A stretch of DNA of 14,985 bases from Bacteroidota bacterium (lineage in GTDB: Bacteria > Bacteroidota > Bacteroidia > B-17B0 > Aurantibacillaceae). Below are positions 1-7,988 of this stretch, one piece after another (positions within the stretch are counted from its first letter, which is position 1; the number at the start of each line of letters is the position of its first letter). The translations under genes and the position numbers were made by a program. Location: positions 1 to 14,985 of the forward strand of contig CANFQR010000012.1 in the NCBI GenBank assembly GCA_947449125.1, given 5' to 3'. The notes beneath the pieces were generated by a model. That model searched no databases, had not been told where the DNA came from, and saw only the letters and a program-made list of their open reading frames with translations.

Positions 1-152
1 AGGGTGTAACGTTCGCCTATTTTTACAATATGTGAAGGCTTAAAGTTTATACCCTCTAACTTCACTTTCCCACCTTTGATGGCTTCTGAAGCAAGTGTTC
101 GCGACTTATACATTCTAATTGCCCACAAATAAGTATCAGCTCTAACTTCCAT
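1..152 (-). CDS. S4-domain RNA-binding protein, Hsp15-like (3' end beyond window)
   Basis: Reading the minus strand from an ATG at 152 gives 50 codons that run off the left edge of the window. The protein begins MEVRADTYLWAIRMYKSRTL, followed by ASEAIKGGKVKLEG and KPSHIVKIGE. This is the S4 fold pattern of Hsp15 (HslR), in which the consensus is roughly RxDxxLWxxRxxKTR, GGxVxxNG and KPSxxVxxG. In E. coli, Hsp15 binds rRNA of stalled 50S subunits carrying nascent chains. The Bacteroidota homologues are usually short single-domain proteins, but the C-terminus cannot be checked here. The start lies only 19 bases beyond a strong terminator stem, with no Shine-Dalgarno sequence. Family assignment is firm; the exact cellular role is inferred from the family. 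Confidence 0.85.
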   Translation of the reverse strand, partial: MEVRADTYLWAIRMYKSRTLASEAIKGGKVKLEGINFKPSHIVKIGERYT

Positions 153-170
153 TTAATAGTTTAAAAGAAA

Positions 171-196
171 AAAGGTCAGTAAACCTACTGACCTTT
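171..196 (-). terminator. Intrinsic terminator after the Bax inhibitor-1 family gene
   Basis: A perfect 10-bp inverted repeat (AAAGGTCAGT / ACTGACCTTT) encloses a 6-base loop. On the minus strand the stem is followed directly by a T-rich run (TTTCTTTT) at 161-170. It lies 11 bases after the stop codon of the gene at 207-941. Stem, loop size and T-tract all fit a Rho-independent terminator read on the minus strand. Confidence 0.85.
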
Positions 197-206
197 GAAC
201 TTATAA

Positions 207-941
207 TTAATCTTTTCTTCCGCCAAATAATCGCAGTAAAAACAAAAACAAATTAATAAAATCGAGATAAAGCGTTAACGCACCCATAATTCCAAATTTT
301 CGGTTAATAGTATTATCTCCAACTCCGTCACCTAAGTTTTTAATTTTTTGAACATCATATGCAGTTAATCCTGTAAAAATGATTACCCCTAAAATGCTTA
401 TCAGATAATCCATACTTTCACTTTTCATAAAAAAGTTGATGAGCGACGCAATCACAATTCCAATAACCCCAATCATTAAAATACTTCCTAATTTAGTTAA
501 ATCAGTTTTTGTTGTATAACCTGCAATTGCCATTAACGCAAACAACGCAGCGGTACTTAAAAACACTTTATAAATTGAACCTAAGCTGTATACCAAAAAA
601 ATAAAACTAAAACTGATACCGTTTACAACAGAGTAAGCAATAAATGTGCTTATTAAAACAGGAACAGACATTTTATTTAATCCAAAACCCATTGCCATAA
701 CAAATAAAATTGGCGCAAACATTACTACATAAGCCAATATTGAAGGTTTAAATCCATATTCCGTTTGTTCAATTAATAAAGAAGTTAATTCAGGAACAAA
801 AGCAAATAATAATGCTGAAACAGTTGTTAAAACCATGGCTAAACTCATCCACGCAAACGATGAGCGAAGTATTGTGTTTTGGGTTACAAAAGTTGCGTTT
901 TCGAATTTTTCAATCGGTGTATTTCTAAAATTTGAATCCAT
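207..941 (-). CDS. Bax inhibitor-1 / YccA family membrane protein
   Basis: A 244-residue, very hydrophobic protein with about seven membrane segments (roughly 29-50, 66-88, 92-113, 115-140, 152-171, 178-196 and 216-239). Family signatures are the loop GYTTKTDLTKLG at 141-152, TAYDVQKIK at 193-201 and a final segment with LYLDFINLFLFLLRLFG. Asp196 and Asp227 are in the positions of the paired aspartates that gate calcium leak in B. subtilis YetJ. Bacterial members are inner-membrane proteins; some act as pH-sensitive calcium leak channels and YccA modulates FtsH, but the substrate here is unknown. It is the last gene before the terminator at 171-196 and sits 58 bases after ftsX, so it may be co-transcribed or have its own promoter. 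The ATG start leaves a soluble N-terminal tail of about 28 residues, normal for the family. Confidence 0.9.
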   Translation of the reverse strand: MDSNFRNTPIEKFENATFVTQNTILRSSFAWMSLAMVLTTVSALLFAFVPELTSLLIEQTEYGFKPSILAYVVMFAPILFVMAMGFGLNKMSVPVLISTFIAYSVVNGISFSFIFLVYSLGSIYKVFLSTAALFALMAIAGYTTKTDLTKLGSILMIGVIGIVIASLINFFMKSESMDYLISILGVIIFTGLTAYDVQKIKNLGDGVGDNTINRKFGIMGALTLYLDFINLFLFLLRLFGGRKD

Positions 942-999
942 AGTTTATTATTTTACACGAAAATAGTAATTAAATCAATCAAAAAAAGGTTAAGAAAAT

Positions 1000-1869
1000 T
1001 TAAAAATACAAGTCGCTGGTTTTTAACTTCAAAAACCTCAACACGGCAAACATTGCGCTAAACGCTGAAATAATAACACCTAGAATAATAACCGACAAGA
1101 ATAAAAAAAGCAACAAATTCTCATCTTGAAGTTGTAATAAGTCCGGAACAAACCTTGTGCTTATAATAAGTAATCCGGCTAATAGAAGCCCAGACAATAA
1201 TCCGGCGATAATACCTTGCCTTAAACCTTTAAAAATAAATGGTTTACTAATAAATAATCTGGTAGCACCAACTAAATACATTGTTCTAATTAAAAAACGC
1301 TGAGAATAAATTGATAAACGAATGGTATTATTTATAAGAGCAATTGCTACGATTAAAAGTGCTCCGCTAAAAATTAGTATAAAAAAAGCTATTGCTTTGG
1401 TGTTTTTATTTAAATTGTTTATCATATCCTTTTGATAAACCACCTCTTTTACAAATGTTTTTTGTAAAAGTTCTTTTTCAATTATCTGCAACGTATCAGT
1501 AACTGCATAATTGGCATTAAGCTTAACATCAAAAGAATTTAGCAACGGATTACTTCCCAAAAAAGAAACAAAGTCCTCTCCCAAATCAACTTTTAATTTT
1601 TGTGCTGCTTGCTCTTTGTTCACGAGCGTAACCCCTTTGGCGTATTTAGAATTACTTAACTCTTGATATAATGCATCTATTTGAGCCGAGCTTGCTGTAT
1701 CTTTCAAAAAAATTTGAAAACCAACATTTTCTTTAAAATGTTTCGCTAGTTTATTGGCATTAATTACCAACAACCCTAAGGTGCCAAGCATAAATAAAAC
1801 AAGAGCCAAACTAATAATTACGGTTACGCCAGAAGTACGCAGTCTTTTTTTTGTAAGGATATCACTCAC
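1000..1869 (-). CDS. ftsX: Cell division protein FtsX
   Basis: A 289-residue permease-like protein with the FtsX layout: a short basic N-terminus, a first membrane helix at about 15-36, a periplasmic domain at about 40-155 with FLGSNPLLNSFDVKL (103-117), then three helices near 158-180, 215-237 and 252-276. The cytoplasmic stretch NTIRLSIYSQRFLIRTMYLV followed by GATRLFISKPF (181-211) is the classic FtsX motif joining helices two and three. FtsX pairs with the ATPase FtsE at the division site and controls peptidoglycan hydrolases; ftsE is not in this window. The start is GTG at 1867-1869. An in-frame stop at 1900-1902 limits any extension, and no ATG in frame lies between. There is no Shine-Dalgarno sequence. 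It is 86 bases downstream of uppP, in an AT-rich leader that may carry its own promoter. Confidence 0.93.
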   Translation of the reverse strand: MSDILTKKRLRTSGVTVIISLALVLFMLGTLGLLVINANKLAKHFKENVGFQIFLKDTASSAQIDALYQELSNSKYAKGVTLVNKEQAAQKLKVDLGEDFVSFLGSNPLLNSFDVKLNANYAVTDTLQIIEKELLQKTFVKEVVYQKDMINNLNKNTKAIAFFILIFSGALLIVAIALINNTIRLSIYSQRFLIRTMYLVGATRLFISKPFIFKGLRQGIIAGLLSGLLLAGLLIISTRFVPDLLQLQDENLLLFLFLSVIILGVIISAFSAMFAVLRFLKLKTSDLYF

Positions 1870-1955
1870 ATCAATAAATTTATAAGCGAATTTATTTTTT
1901 TATAGTTCTATATTAACGCTATAAATAAAGATTAATTAACAAAGAAATGTTTGTT

Positions 1956-2750
1956 TTATACAACTGCAATTTTTATTCCACACAAAAACAAAATAATCAA
2001 TAGTCCACCAATAATAATCCTATAAACACCAAAATATTTAAATCCATATTTATTCAATATGCCAATAAAAAATTTAATGGCTAAAACAGCTACAACAAAA
2101 GCTACTAAGTTTCCAAAAATTAATAGTCTTATTTCTTCGGAACTGATGGTTAACCCGTCGGAATAAAAGTCAAGTAGCTTTTTTGCAGTGGCAGCAAGCA
2201 TGGTTGGTACAGCCAAAAAAAATGAAAATTCAGCTGCACTTTGGCGAGTGAGCCCCTGGCTCATACCACCAATAATTGTTGAGGCGCTTCTACTAACTCC
2301 AGGGAACAAGGCCAAACATTGAAAAGCACCTATCTTTAAAGCCGTAAAAAATGAGATTTTATCTTCATGGTTTATGGCTTCCTGTTTAAACCATTTGTCA
2401 ACAAATAATAAGAGTATTCCACCAATAAATAAAGCTACAGCAACACCAAAAACATTTTCTAATTGGGCATCAATCCAATCTCCTAATATCAATCCCATTA
2501 TTGCGCTTGGAATAAACGCTACAACTAATTTTAAATAAAAATTTATTGATTTAAAAAAACGTTTAAAATATAAAACTACAACACTTAATATTGCGCCTAA
2601 CTGAATGGCAACGGTAAACAATTTTACAAAAGGAGTGATTTTAATCCCCAAAACAGCCGTAGTTATCATCATGTGTCCTGTTGATGATATCGGCAAAAAT
2701 TCCGTTAATCCTTCAACAATGGCTATTATTAAGGCCTGAAGATAACTCAT
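1956..2750 (-). CDS. uppP: Undecaprenyl-diphosphatase UppP (BacA family)
   Basis: A 264-residue polytopic membrane protein with both BacA active-site motifs: [14 protein letters not shown] at 13-26 (Glu13, Glu17, His26) and PGVSRSAST at 150-158 with Arg154. It dephosphorylates undecaprenyl pyrophosphate to undecaprenyl phosphate, recycling the carrier for peptidoglycan and surface glycans, and overproduction of the family gives bacitracin resistance. Length is typical (E. coli BacA has 273 residues). The ATG at 2750 lies 2 bases after the stop of the DUF3098 gene. An AGAAGG at 2763-2768, inside the end of that gene, is one of the few Shine-Dalgarno-like sequences here, though its 12-base spacing is long. 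Tight spacing implies co-transcription with the DUF3098 gene. The family call is essentially certain. Confidence 0.96.
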   Translation of the reverse strand: MSYLQALIIAIVEGLTEFLPISSTGHMMITTAVLGIKITPFVKLFTVAIQLGAILSVVVLYFKRFFKSINFYLKLVVAFIPSAIMGLILGDWIDAQLENVFGVAVALFIGGILLLFVDKWFKQEAINHEDKISFFTALKIGAFQCLALFPGVSRSASTIIGGMSQGLTRQSAAEFSFFLAVPTMLAATAKKLLDFYSDGLTISSEEIRLLIFGNLVAFVVAVLAIKFFIGILNKYGFKYFGVYRIIIGGLLIILFLCGIKIAVV

Positions 2751-2752
2751 TG

Positions 2753-2980
2753 CTAGTTAGCACCTTCTTTTGGTCGCCACATAATTGCAACAACTATGGT
2801 AACAAACCCTATTAAACAACTAATTGGCGCCAAAGTAATGCGTTGAAAATCAAAAATTGAAGGATTAAAAACATTTGGGTCTTTGCTGCCTCCGCCAATC
2901 ATTAATAAGTAACCAAGCGCAATAAAAAATATACCCGCAATTAATATATAGTAATTCTTTTTTGTAAAAGTTGTTTTCAT
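2753..2980 (-). CDS. DUF3098 family small membrane protein
   Basis: A 75-residue protein starting [16 protein letters not shown] with two hydrophobic helices at about 10-28 and 49-66 separated by a loop containing [19 protein letters not shown]. The motif [14 protein letters not shown] and the position between uppP and ftsX relatives match DUF3098, a small family of unknown function seen in Bacteroidota. The frame is open upstream to an ATG at 3034, but those extra 18 residues are absent from family members as I know them. The ATG at 2980 gives the expected basic N-terminus and also leaves room for the promoter-like element at 3009-3016. Gene context suggests a link to envelope or division functions, but nothing in the sequence says what it does. 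Confidence 0.85.
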   Translation of the reverse strand: MKTTFTKKNYYILIAGIFFIALGYLLMIGGGSKDPNVFNPSIFDFQRITLAPISCLIGFVTIVVAIMWRPKEGAN

Positions 2981-3008
2981 TTTAATTAATCTATTAAGCA
3001 GTAAAACA

Positions 3009-3016
3009 CAAATATA
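3009..3016 (-). promoter_or_regulatory. Possible -7 promoter element for the DUF3098-uppP genes
   Basis: On the minus strand this reads TATATTTG, an exact match to the Bacteroidota -7 consensus TAnnTTTG, about 28 bases before the DUF3098 start at 2980. No convincing -33 TTG element is visible at the usual spacing, and such an 8-mer is not rare in AT-rich DNA, so support is limited. Confidence 0.3.
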
Positions 3017-3093
3017 AACAAAAAATAACCTCATTTTCTGCCTTTTAATAAAGGAGTTTACGAGTTAATTTTTGTAATATTGCTATAATTATT

Positions 3094-4182
3094 ATGGCAA
3101 AAGTAGCACTCATAACAGGCGTAACCGGACAAGACGGAGCCTATCTAGCAGAATTGTTATTAAGCAAGGGATATATCGTTCACGGCATTAAACGTCGTAG
3201 CTCAATGTTTAATACGGATAGAATAGATCATTTATATCAAGACAAACATGAAAAAAATGTAAATTTTATTTTACATTATGGTGATTTAACAGACAGCACT
3301 AACCTTATCAGAATTGTGCAAGAGGTAAAACCCGATGAAATATACAATCTGGCCGCTCAAAGCCATGTAAAGGTAAGTTTTGAAACGCCTGAATACACGG
3401 CTAACTCAGACGCTCTAGGAACCTTGAGAATATTAGAAGCTATACGTATTTTAGGTTTAGAAAAGAAAACACGTTTTTATCAAGCATCTACCAGCGAATT
3501 ATATGGACTAGTGCAAGAAGTACCACAAAAAGAGACGACGCCATTTTACCCCAGAAGCCCATACGGCGTAGCTAAACTTTATGGTTTTTGGATTACAAAA
3601 AACTATCGCGAAGCTTACGGCATGTTTGCCTGTAATGGTATATTATTTAATCACGAAAGTCCATTACGAGGTGAAACATTTGTAACGCGTAAAATTACAC
3701 GTGCCGCCGCAAAAATAAGCTTAGGCATGCAAGATAAATTGTTTATGGGTAACATAGACTCTGAAAGAGACTGGGGTCATGCTAAAGATTACGTTGAAGG
3801 TATGTGGCGAATGTTGCAACAAGACGAACCTGACGATTTTGTGCTTGCTACAGGAATTAAAATTACGGTAAGAGAATTTATTAATATGGCTTTTGCCGAA
3901 GTGGGAATAAACTTAAAATGGGAAGGTACTGGCGCTGACGAAAAAGGAATCGACGCTGTATCCGGTAAAATTATTATAGAAATTGACCCTAAATATTATA
4001 GGCCGGCAGAAGTTGATCTTTTAGTGGGCGATGCCACCAAAGCTAGAACTAAAATGGGCTGGAAACCAACTTACACTGTTGCTGAACTTTGTAAAGAAAT
4101 GGTTTTATCCGATTTAGAATTATTTAAAAGAGATAAATACTTACTGGAAGGCGGGCACAAAGTTCTTAATTACAAAGAATAA
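3094..4182 (+). CDS. gmd: GDP-mannose 4,6-dehydratase
   Basis: A 362-residue short-chain dehydrogenase/reductase with the NADP-binding GVTGQDG at 9-15, [11 protein letters not shown] at 34-44, and the catalytic set Thr133, Glu135, Tyr157 and Lys161 (STSELYG and YGVAK), equivalent to E. coli GMD Thr132/Glu134/Tyr156/Lys160. [17 protein letters not shown] at 186-202 is also diagnostic. It converts GDP-D-mannose to GDP-4-keto-6-deoxy-D-mannose in the cytoplasm, the first committed step to GDP-L-fucose. The next gene, fcl, supplies the second step. Length is close to the 373 residues of the E. coli enzyme. It starts divergently from the DUF3098 gene across about 113 bases. A weak terminator-like hairpin lies just after its stop, so gmd may be expressed partly independently of fcl. 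Recognition is unambiguous. Confidence 0.97.
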   Translation: MAKVALITGVTGQDGAYLAELLLSKGYIVHGIKRRSSMFNTDRIDHLYQDKHEKNVNFILHYGDLTDSTNLIRIVQEVKPDEIYNLAAQSHVKVSFETPEYTANSDALGTLRILEAIRILGLEKKTRFYQASTSELYGLVQEVPQKETTPFYPRSPYGVAKLYGFWITKNYREAYGMFACNGILFNHESPLRGETFVTRKITRAAAKISLGMQDKLFMGNIDSERDWGHAKDYVEGMWRMLQQDEPDDFVLATGIKITVREFINMAFAEVGINLKWEGTGADEKGIDAVSGKIIIEIDPKYYRPAEVDLLVGDATKARTKMGWKPTYTVAELCKEMVLSDLELFKRDKYLLEGGHKVLNYKE

Positions 4183-4187
4183 AAACT

Positions 4188-4208
4188 GCTTTTTCTCAAA
4201 AGCTTTTT
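4188..4208 (+). terminator. Weak terminator-like hairpin between gmd and fcl
   Basis: GCTTTT (4188-4193), a TCTC tetraloop and AAAAGC (4198-4203) form a 6-bp stem followed at once by TTTTT. It begins 6 bases after the gmd stop. The stem has only two G-C pairs, so it may attenuate rather than stop transcription into fcl. Confidence 0.4.
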
Positions 4209-4262
4209 ATTTAAAATTGCTTAGCTAAAATTATTAAAGACCATAATTGTTTCCAATCTCAA

Positions 4263-5204
4263 ATGAAAACAAATTCAAATATATATATTGCGGGTCATCG
4301 CGGAATGGTTGGTTCAGCTATTTTAAGAAATCTTCAAAAAAAAGGTTACTCAAACTTTATTTTAAAAACTTCGCAAGAATTAGATTTAAGAAATCAAGCT
4401 GACGTTTCGCGTTTTTTTGAACTTAAAAAACCTGAATTTGTTTTTTTAGCCGCTGCCAAAGTTGGCGGAATACAAGCTAACAATATCTACAGGGCAGATT
4501 TTTTATACGACAATCTAATGATTCAAAATAACATTATTCATGCCTCTTATAAAAATAATGTCAATAAATTGTTATTTCTAGGCTCGTCTTGTATTTACCC
4601 AAAATTAGCGCCACAACCTCTTAAAGAAGAATACTTATTGAGCGGTTATTTAGAAGATACCAATGAACCTTATGCCATTGCTAAAATTGCAGGCATAAAA
4701 ATGTGCGAAAGTTATAAAAGACAATACAATTGTAATTTTATTTCGGTGATGCCCACCAATTTATATGGCCCAAATGATAATTACAATTTAAATAATTCAC
4801 ATGTTTTACCTGCACTCATAAGAAAATTTCACGAAGCCAAACAAAATAATTTACCATCTGTTGACATGTGGGGAACCGGTTCTCCGTTGCGCGAATTTTT
4901 ACATGCAGATGATATGGCCGATGCTTGCGTTTATTTAATGCAAAACTATAACGGTTTACAACATGTAAATATTGGAACCGGATCTGATATTGCCATTAAA
5001 GAATTGGCAATTTTGATTAAAAAAATAATTGGTTATTCCGGCGACATAAAACACGACTTAAGCAAACCCGACGGAACTCCAAGAAAATTAATGGATGTAA
5101 GTTTTTTGCATAGTCTGGGATGGCGTCATACTATTGAGCTCGAAGAAGGAATTAAATCCGTTTATGAAGATTTCAAAAAAAACAATAATGTTAGAGCAAT
5201 GTAA
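4263..5204 (+). CDS. fcl: GDP-L-fucose synthase (epimerase/reductase)
   Basis: A 313-residue SDR protein of the WcaG/Fcl family. It has the NADP-binding GHRGMVG at 11-17, [11 protein letters not shown] at 63-73 and [13 protein letters not shown] at 107-119. The residues corresponding to the E. coli catalytic set are all present, shifted by one: Ser108, Cys110, Tyr137, Lys141, His180 and Arg210. It turns GDP-4-keto-6-deoxymannose into GDP-L-fucose by 3,5-epimerisation and NADPH reduction, completing the pathway begun by gmd 80 bases upstream. The sugar nucleotide would feed fucosylated capsule, O-antigen or glycoprotein. The downstream barrel gene starts 27 bases after its stop. The ATG start gives the standard N-terminus just before the nucleotide-binding strand. 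Length is normal for the family (E. coli 321). Confidence 0.96.
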   Translation: MKTNSNIYIAGHRGMVGSAILRNLQKKGYSNFILKTSQELDLRNQADVSRFFELKKPEFVFLAAAKVGGIQANNIYRADFLYDNLMIQNNIIHASYKNNVNKLLFLGSSCIYPKLAPQPLKEEYLLSGYLEDTNEPYAIAKIAGIKMCESYKRQYNCNFISVMPTNLYGPNDNYNLNNSHVLPALIRKFHEAKQNNLPSVDMWGTGSPLREFLHADDMADACVYLMQNYNGLQHVNIGTGSDIAIKELAILIKKIIGYSGDIKHDLSKPDGTPRKLMDVSFLHSLGWRHTIELEEGIKSVYEDFKKNNNVRAM

Positions 5205-5231
5205 TTTAATATTGTAAAGAAATTCAACAAA

Positions 5232-6797
5232 ATGCCCGGAAAAATGCTCCTTAATATTCGTCGCGAACTACTGCTTGCAATTTTATTCTTCATAAATTTA
5301 ACTTATCTAAAATCTCAATTTTATAATTTACCTGGTGATTACAACTTTTCTGTTTTAACAGAAAAAAAATTGGCCGCTAAAGATTCCTCCGTTCATTCAG
5401 GCATAAAACCTTACATCCATTTTTTTAATACTAAATATGCTTTTGCATATGACACGAATCAGCTTTTTAAGTACATAACAGACGACGCGGCTCTTGATGC
5501 TATTTTTATGAAGCATTTTATACGGATTGAACCAAAAAAGGAAAACTTTAAACTACGACTTGACCCAATTTTAAATCTTGAAATTGGAAAAGATTTTTCA
5601 GACACTATGAACCGTAAATTTTATACTAATACGCGCGGTCTTATTGGCAGCGGGTTCATTGGCAATAAATTTTACTTTGAAACAATGTTTGCTGAAAACC
5701 AATCTGTTTTTCCTGATTATATTGCTGCTTCTGCAAAGAGCAACTTAGTAGTTCCGGGTCAGGGACGCTGGAAGACTTTCAAAACAATTGGTTATGATTA
5801 TGCGTTTTCATCCGGATTTTTTTCGGTTCAAGCGCTAAAAAATTTGAACATACAAGTTGGTCACGGCAAGCACAAAATAGGGAACGGCTATAGGTCATTA
5901 CTATTAAGTGACAATGCTTTTAATTACCCGTATGCCCGGATTTCCCAGCAATGGCTGAAGGGTCGAATATCATATAGTAACATTTATTCGGTGTTAATGA
6001 ACTTAGATTCTGCTTCTAAATTTTCTGCACCTAATACCGAACGGTTATTTCAAAAAAAGGCGGCTTCATTTCAGTATTTAAGTTTAAACCTCAGCAAATT
6101 TTTTAACCTGAGTTTTTTTCAGGGAATGATTTGGCAGGCTGGAAACGAAAGGAATAAACAAGACTTAAGCTGGCAGTTTTTTAATCCGGTTATTTTTTCC
6201 AACTTACCAATCTATAATTTAAATGATAAAAACAATATTTTAATTGGAACAGATTTCAAACTTAAAATCACAAATAAACTAAATTTATATGGTCAGTTTA
6301 TGGCTGATGATTTAAGCAACACAAAAAAATATGGAAATGCAATCGGCTTTCAGTTAGGATTAAATTATTTTGATTTTTTAGGTGTTAAAAATTTGTTTGT
6401 TCAGGCAGAATATAATGATGTGAATGAAAATAGCTATGTAAATACTTTAGGTGCGATAACTAACCAATCTTATTCCAATTACAACCAAAATTTAGCTTAC
6501 ACAAATTGTTCAGGAAAAGAAATAATTTTTATAGGAGACTACAAATGGAAAAGATTTTTTATAAATATTAAATATAACAGCCATAACTTTATACAACAAG
6601 GCGAAACTGTTTTTTACAATCAGCTTATAAATGCCAAATTTGGTTATTTAATTAATCCAACATTCAACTTTAATGTCCATATGGGAATTAATCACAGAAG
6701 CCAATCCTTTAAGAATTTATCAGGTTTAAATAATGAAACAAATTTTATATATTTAGGTATCAAAACAAGTATATATAATTTATACTACGACTTTTAA
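5232..6797 (+). CDS. Outer-membrane beta-barrel, Wzi/RemB-like
   Basis: A 521-residue exported protein. A hydrophobic signal segment at about 12-26 ends at LKSQ, with cleavage likely near residue 29; Met5 is an alternative start. The rest is rich in alternating aromatic strands and ends in a C-terminal Phe (NLYYDF), as in outer-membrane barrels. The stretch GHGKHKIGNGYRSLLLSDNA (210-229), preceded by NTRGLIGSGFIGNKFYFETM (133-152), resembles the Wzi capsule-anchoring barrel (pattern GxGxxSLLLSDNA) and the related gliding protein RemB of flavobacteria. Wzi binds capsule at the cell surface in E. coli; RemB is linked to cell-surface motility. Its place between fucose synthesis and a glycan-initiating transferase favours a polysaccharide role. 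The stop codon TAA directly abuts the ATG of the next gene. The barrel call is strong, while the Wzi or RemB function is inferred from memory of these families. Confidence 0.75.
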   Translation: MPGKMLLNIRRELLLAILFFINLTYLKSQFYNLPGDYNFSVLTEKKLAAKDSSVHSGIKPYIHFFNTKYAFAYDTNQLFKYITDDAALDAIFMKHFIRIEPKKENFKLRLDPILNLEIGKDFSDTMNRKFYTNTRGLIGSGFIGNKFYFETMFAENQSVFPDYIAASAKSNLVVPGQGRWKTFKTIGYDYAFSSGFFSVQALKNLNIQVGHGKHKIGNGYRSLLLSDNAFNYPYARISQQWLKGRISYSNIYSVLMNLDSASKFSAPNTERLFQKKAASFQYLSLNLSKFFNLSFFQGMIWQAGNERNKQDLSWQFFNPVIFSNLPIYNLNDKNNILIGTDFKLKITNKLNLYGQFMADDLSNTKKYGNAIGFQLGLNYFDFLGVKNLFVQAEYNDVNENSYVNTLGAITNQSYSNYNQNLAYTNCSGKEIIFIGDYKWKRFFINIKYNSHNFIQQGETVFYNQLINAKFGYLINPTFNFNVHMGINHRSQSFKNLSGLNNETNFIYLGIKTSIYNLYYDF

Positions 6798-7910
6798 ATG
6801 ACAGTACTAATTTTAGTTTTTTTAACTGCTTTTGTTGTTGTTCTTTATTCAACACCATCGCTTATTAAAGTTGCGGTTTTAAAGCGATTAATAGATGCGC
6901 CCTCCGAAGAAAGAAAAACACACAAAGGTTCTATACCTACCATTGGCGGGATAATAATTTATGCAGGAACATTGTTTGCTTTTTCCTTATGGTATAGCAT
7001 AGATGGCATAGATGATTTTGAAGGGATTTCAAAATCAGTAAAAGAGTTTCAATTAATTGTAGCTACTAGCCTTATTTTATTTTTTGTTGGCGTAAAAGAT
7101 GATATTATTGGTACAGCGCCAGTTAAAAAATTATTTGCTCATATCGTAGTTGCTCTTATATTAGTTTTAATGGGAAATATAAGAATTACAGGGTTATATG
7201 GCATATTTGGTGTATATGAAATTCCATATTGGGGTAGTGTTTTTCTTTCTATTTTTACTTACGTGGTGGTAGTAAATTCTATTAATTTAATTGATGGCGT
7301 TGATGGTTTAGCCGCAGGTGTTGGGCTAATAACAAGTTGCGCATTTGGCGTCTGGTTTATTTTCGCAAACAACTTTCATTACGCCGCTTTATCGTTTGCC
7401 TTAGCTGGCTCATTAGTTGGTTTTTTAATTTTTAATTTTTCGCCGGCAAAAATTTTTATGGGCGATTCGGGCTCGCTGGTTATAGGTGTTTTTTTATGTG
7501 TTCTGGCCATCAAACTAATAGAATTTCCTGTTCAAAAACTTGATTGGTTTTGGGTAAAAGTAAACAAACCTGTTTTTGCTATTTCTTCTTTAATATATCC
7601 ACTATTAGACACATTAAGGGTTTTTATTATTCGAGCGTTAAAAGGACAGTCGCCATTTAACGCTGACAGAAATCACCTACACCATAAACTTGTTGATGGA
7701 GGATACACTCACACCCAAACCGTTTTAATTATATACAGCTTTAGCATAATTACGGTAGGCGCATCACTATTAACCTCTTTCTTTTCTGAACCTACCTTTA
7801 GCTTATTGGCAATTATTTTAACTAGCCTTATTTTTTTAGGGTTTGTAATTAAATTAAAAAAAACTGAAAGTCAATTTAAAAACACAGCAGATGATTTAAC
7901 TCATCAATAG
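6798..7910 (+). CDS. MraY/WecA-family undecaprenyl-phosphate sugar-1-phosphate transferase
   Basis: A 370-residue integral membrane enzyme with about ten or eleven helices and all key motifs of the polyprenyl-phosphate N-acetylhexosamine-1-phosphate transferase family: RKTHKGSIPTIGGI (39-52), the Asp pair in VGVKDDIIG (97-105), NSINLIDGVDGLAAG (160-174), FMGDSGSLVIG (220-230) with Asp223, and the His-rich DRNHLHHKLVDGG (290-302). The HLHH loop and the lack of UDP-MurNAc-pentapeptide features place it with WecA/TagO rather than MraY. It probably transfers GlcNAc-1-phosphate, or a related sugar, from its UDP form to undecaprenyl phosphate on the cytoplasmic face, starting a lipid-linked glycan. 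Its start abuts the stop of the Wzi/RemB-like gene with no gap, so the two are almost certainly translated from one message. The C-terminus is a short charged tail. The sugar specificity is not readable from sequence. Confidence 0.92.
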   Translation: MTVLILVFLTAFVVVLYSTPSLIKVAVLKRLIDAPSEERKTHKGSIPTIGGIIIYAGTLFAFSLWYSIDGIDDFEGISKSVKEFQLIVATSLILFFVGVKDDIIGTAPVKKLFAHIVVALILVLMGNIRITGLYGIFGVYEIPYWGSVFLSIFTYVVVVNSINLIDGVDGLAAGVGLITSCAFGVWFIFANNFHYAALSFALAGSLVGFLIFNFSPAKIFMGDSGSLVIGVFLCVLAIKLIEFPVQKLDWFWVKVNKPVFAISSLIYPLLDTLRVFIIRALKGQSPFNADRNHLHHKLVDGGYTHTQTVLIIYSFSIITVGASLLTSFFSEPTFSLLAIILTSLIFLGFVIKLKKTESQFKNTADDLTHQ

Positions 7911-7988
7911 ATTATTAATTTACTATTTGTGTAAGTTTTAATCATAAAAGCACTATTATTTATTTAATTTTATATTTATTTAAACTCA

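Noticed and set aside
1873..1896. AATAAATT / AATTTATT inverted repeat just upstream of the ftsX start
   Set aside because: An all-A/T 8-bp stem is expected often by chance in such AT-rich DNA, and there is no plus-strand gene that it could terminate.
2981..3034. Upstream extension of the DUF3098 gene to an ATG at 3034
   Set aside because: The 18 extra residues do not fit the family N-terminus as I know it, and the extension would cover the promoter-like TATATTTG at 3009-3016.
3066..3082. TAATTTTTG and TAATATTG considered as -7 promoter elements for gmd
   Set aside because: Neither matches TAnnTTTG exactly, no -33 TTG is at the right distance, and the second is too close to the ATG.
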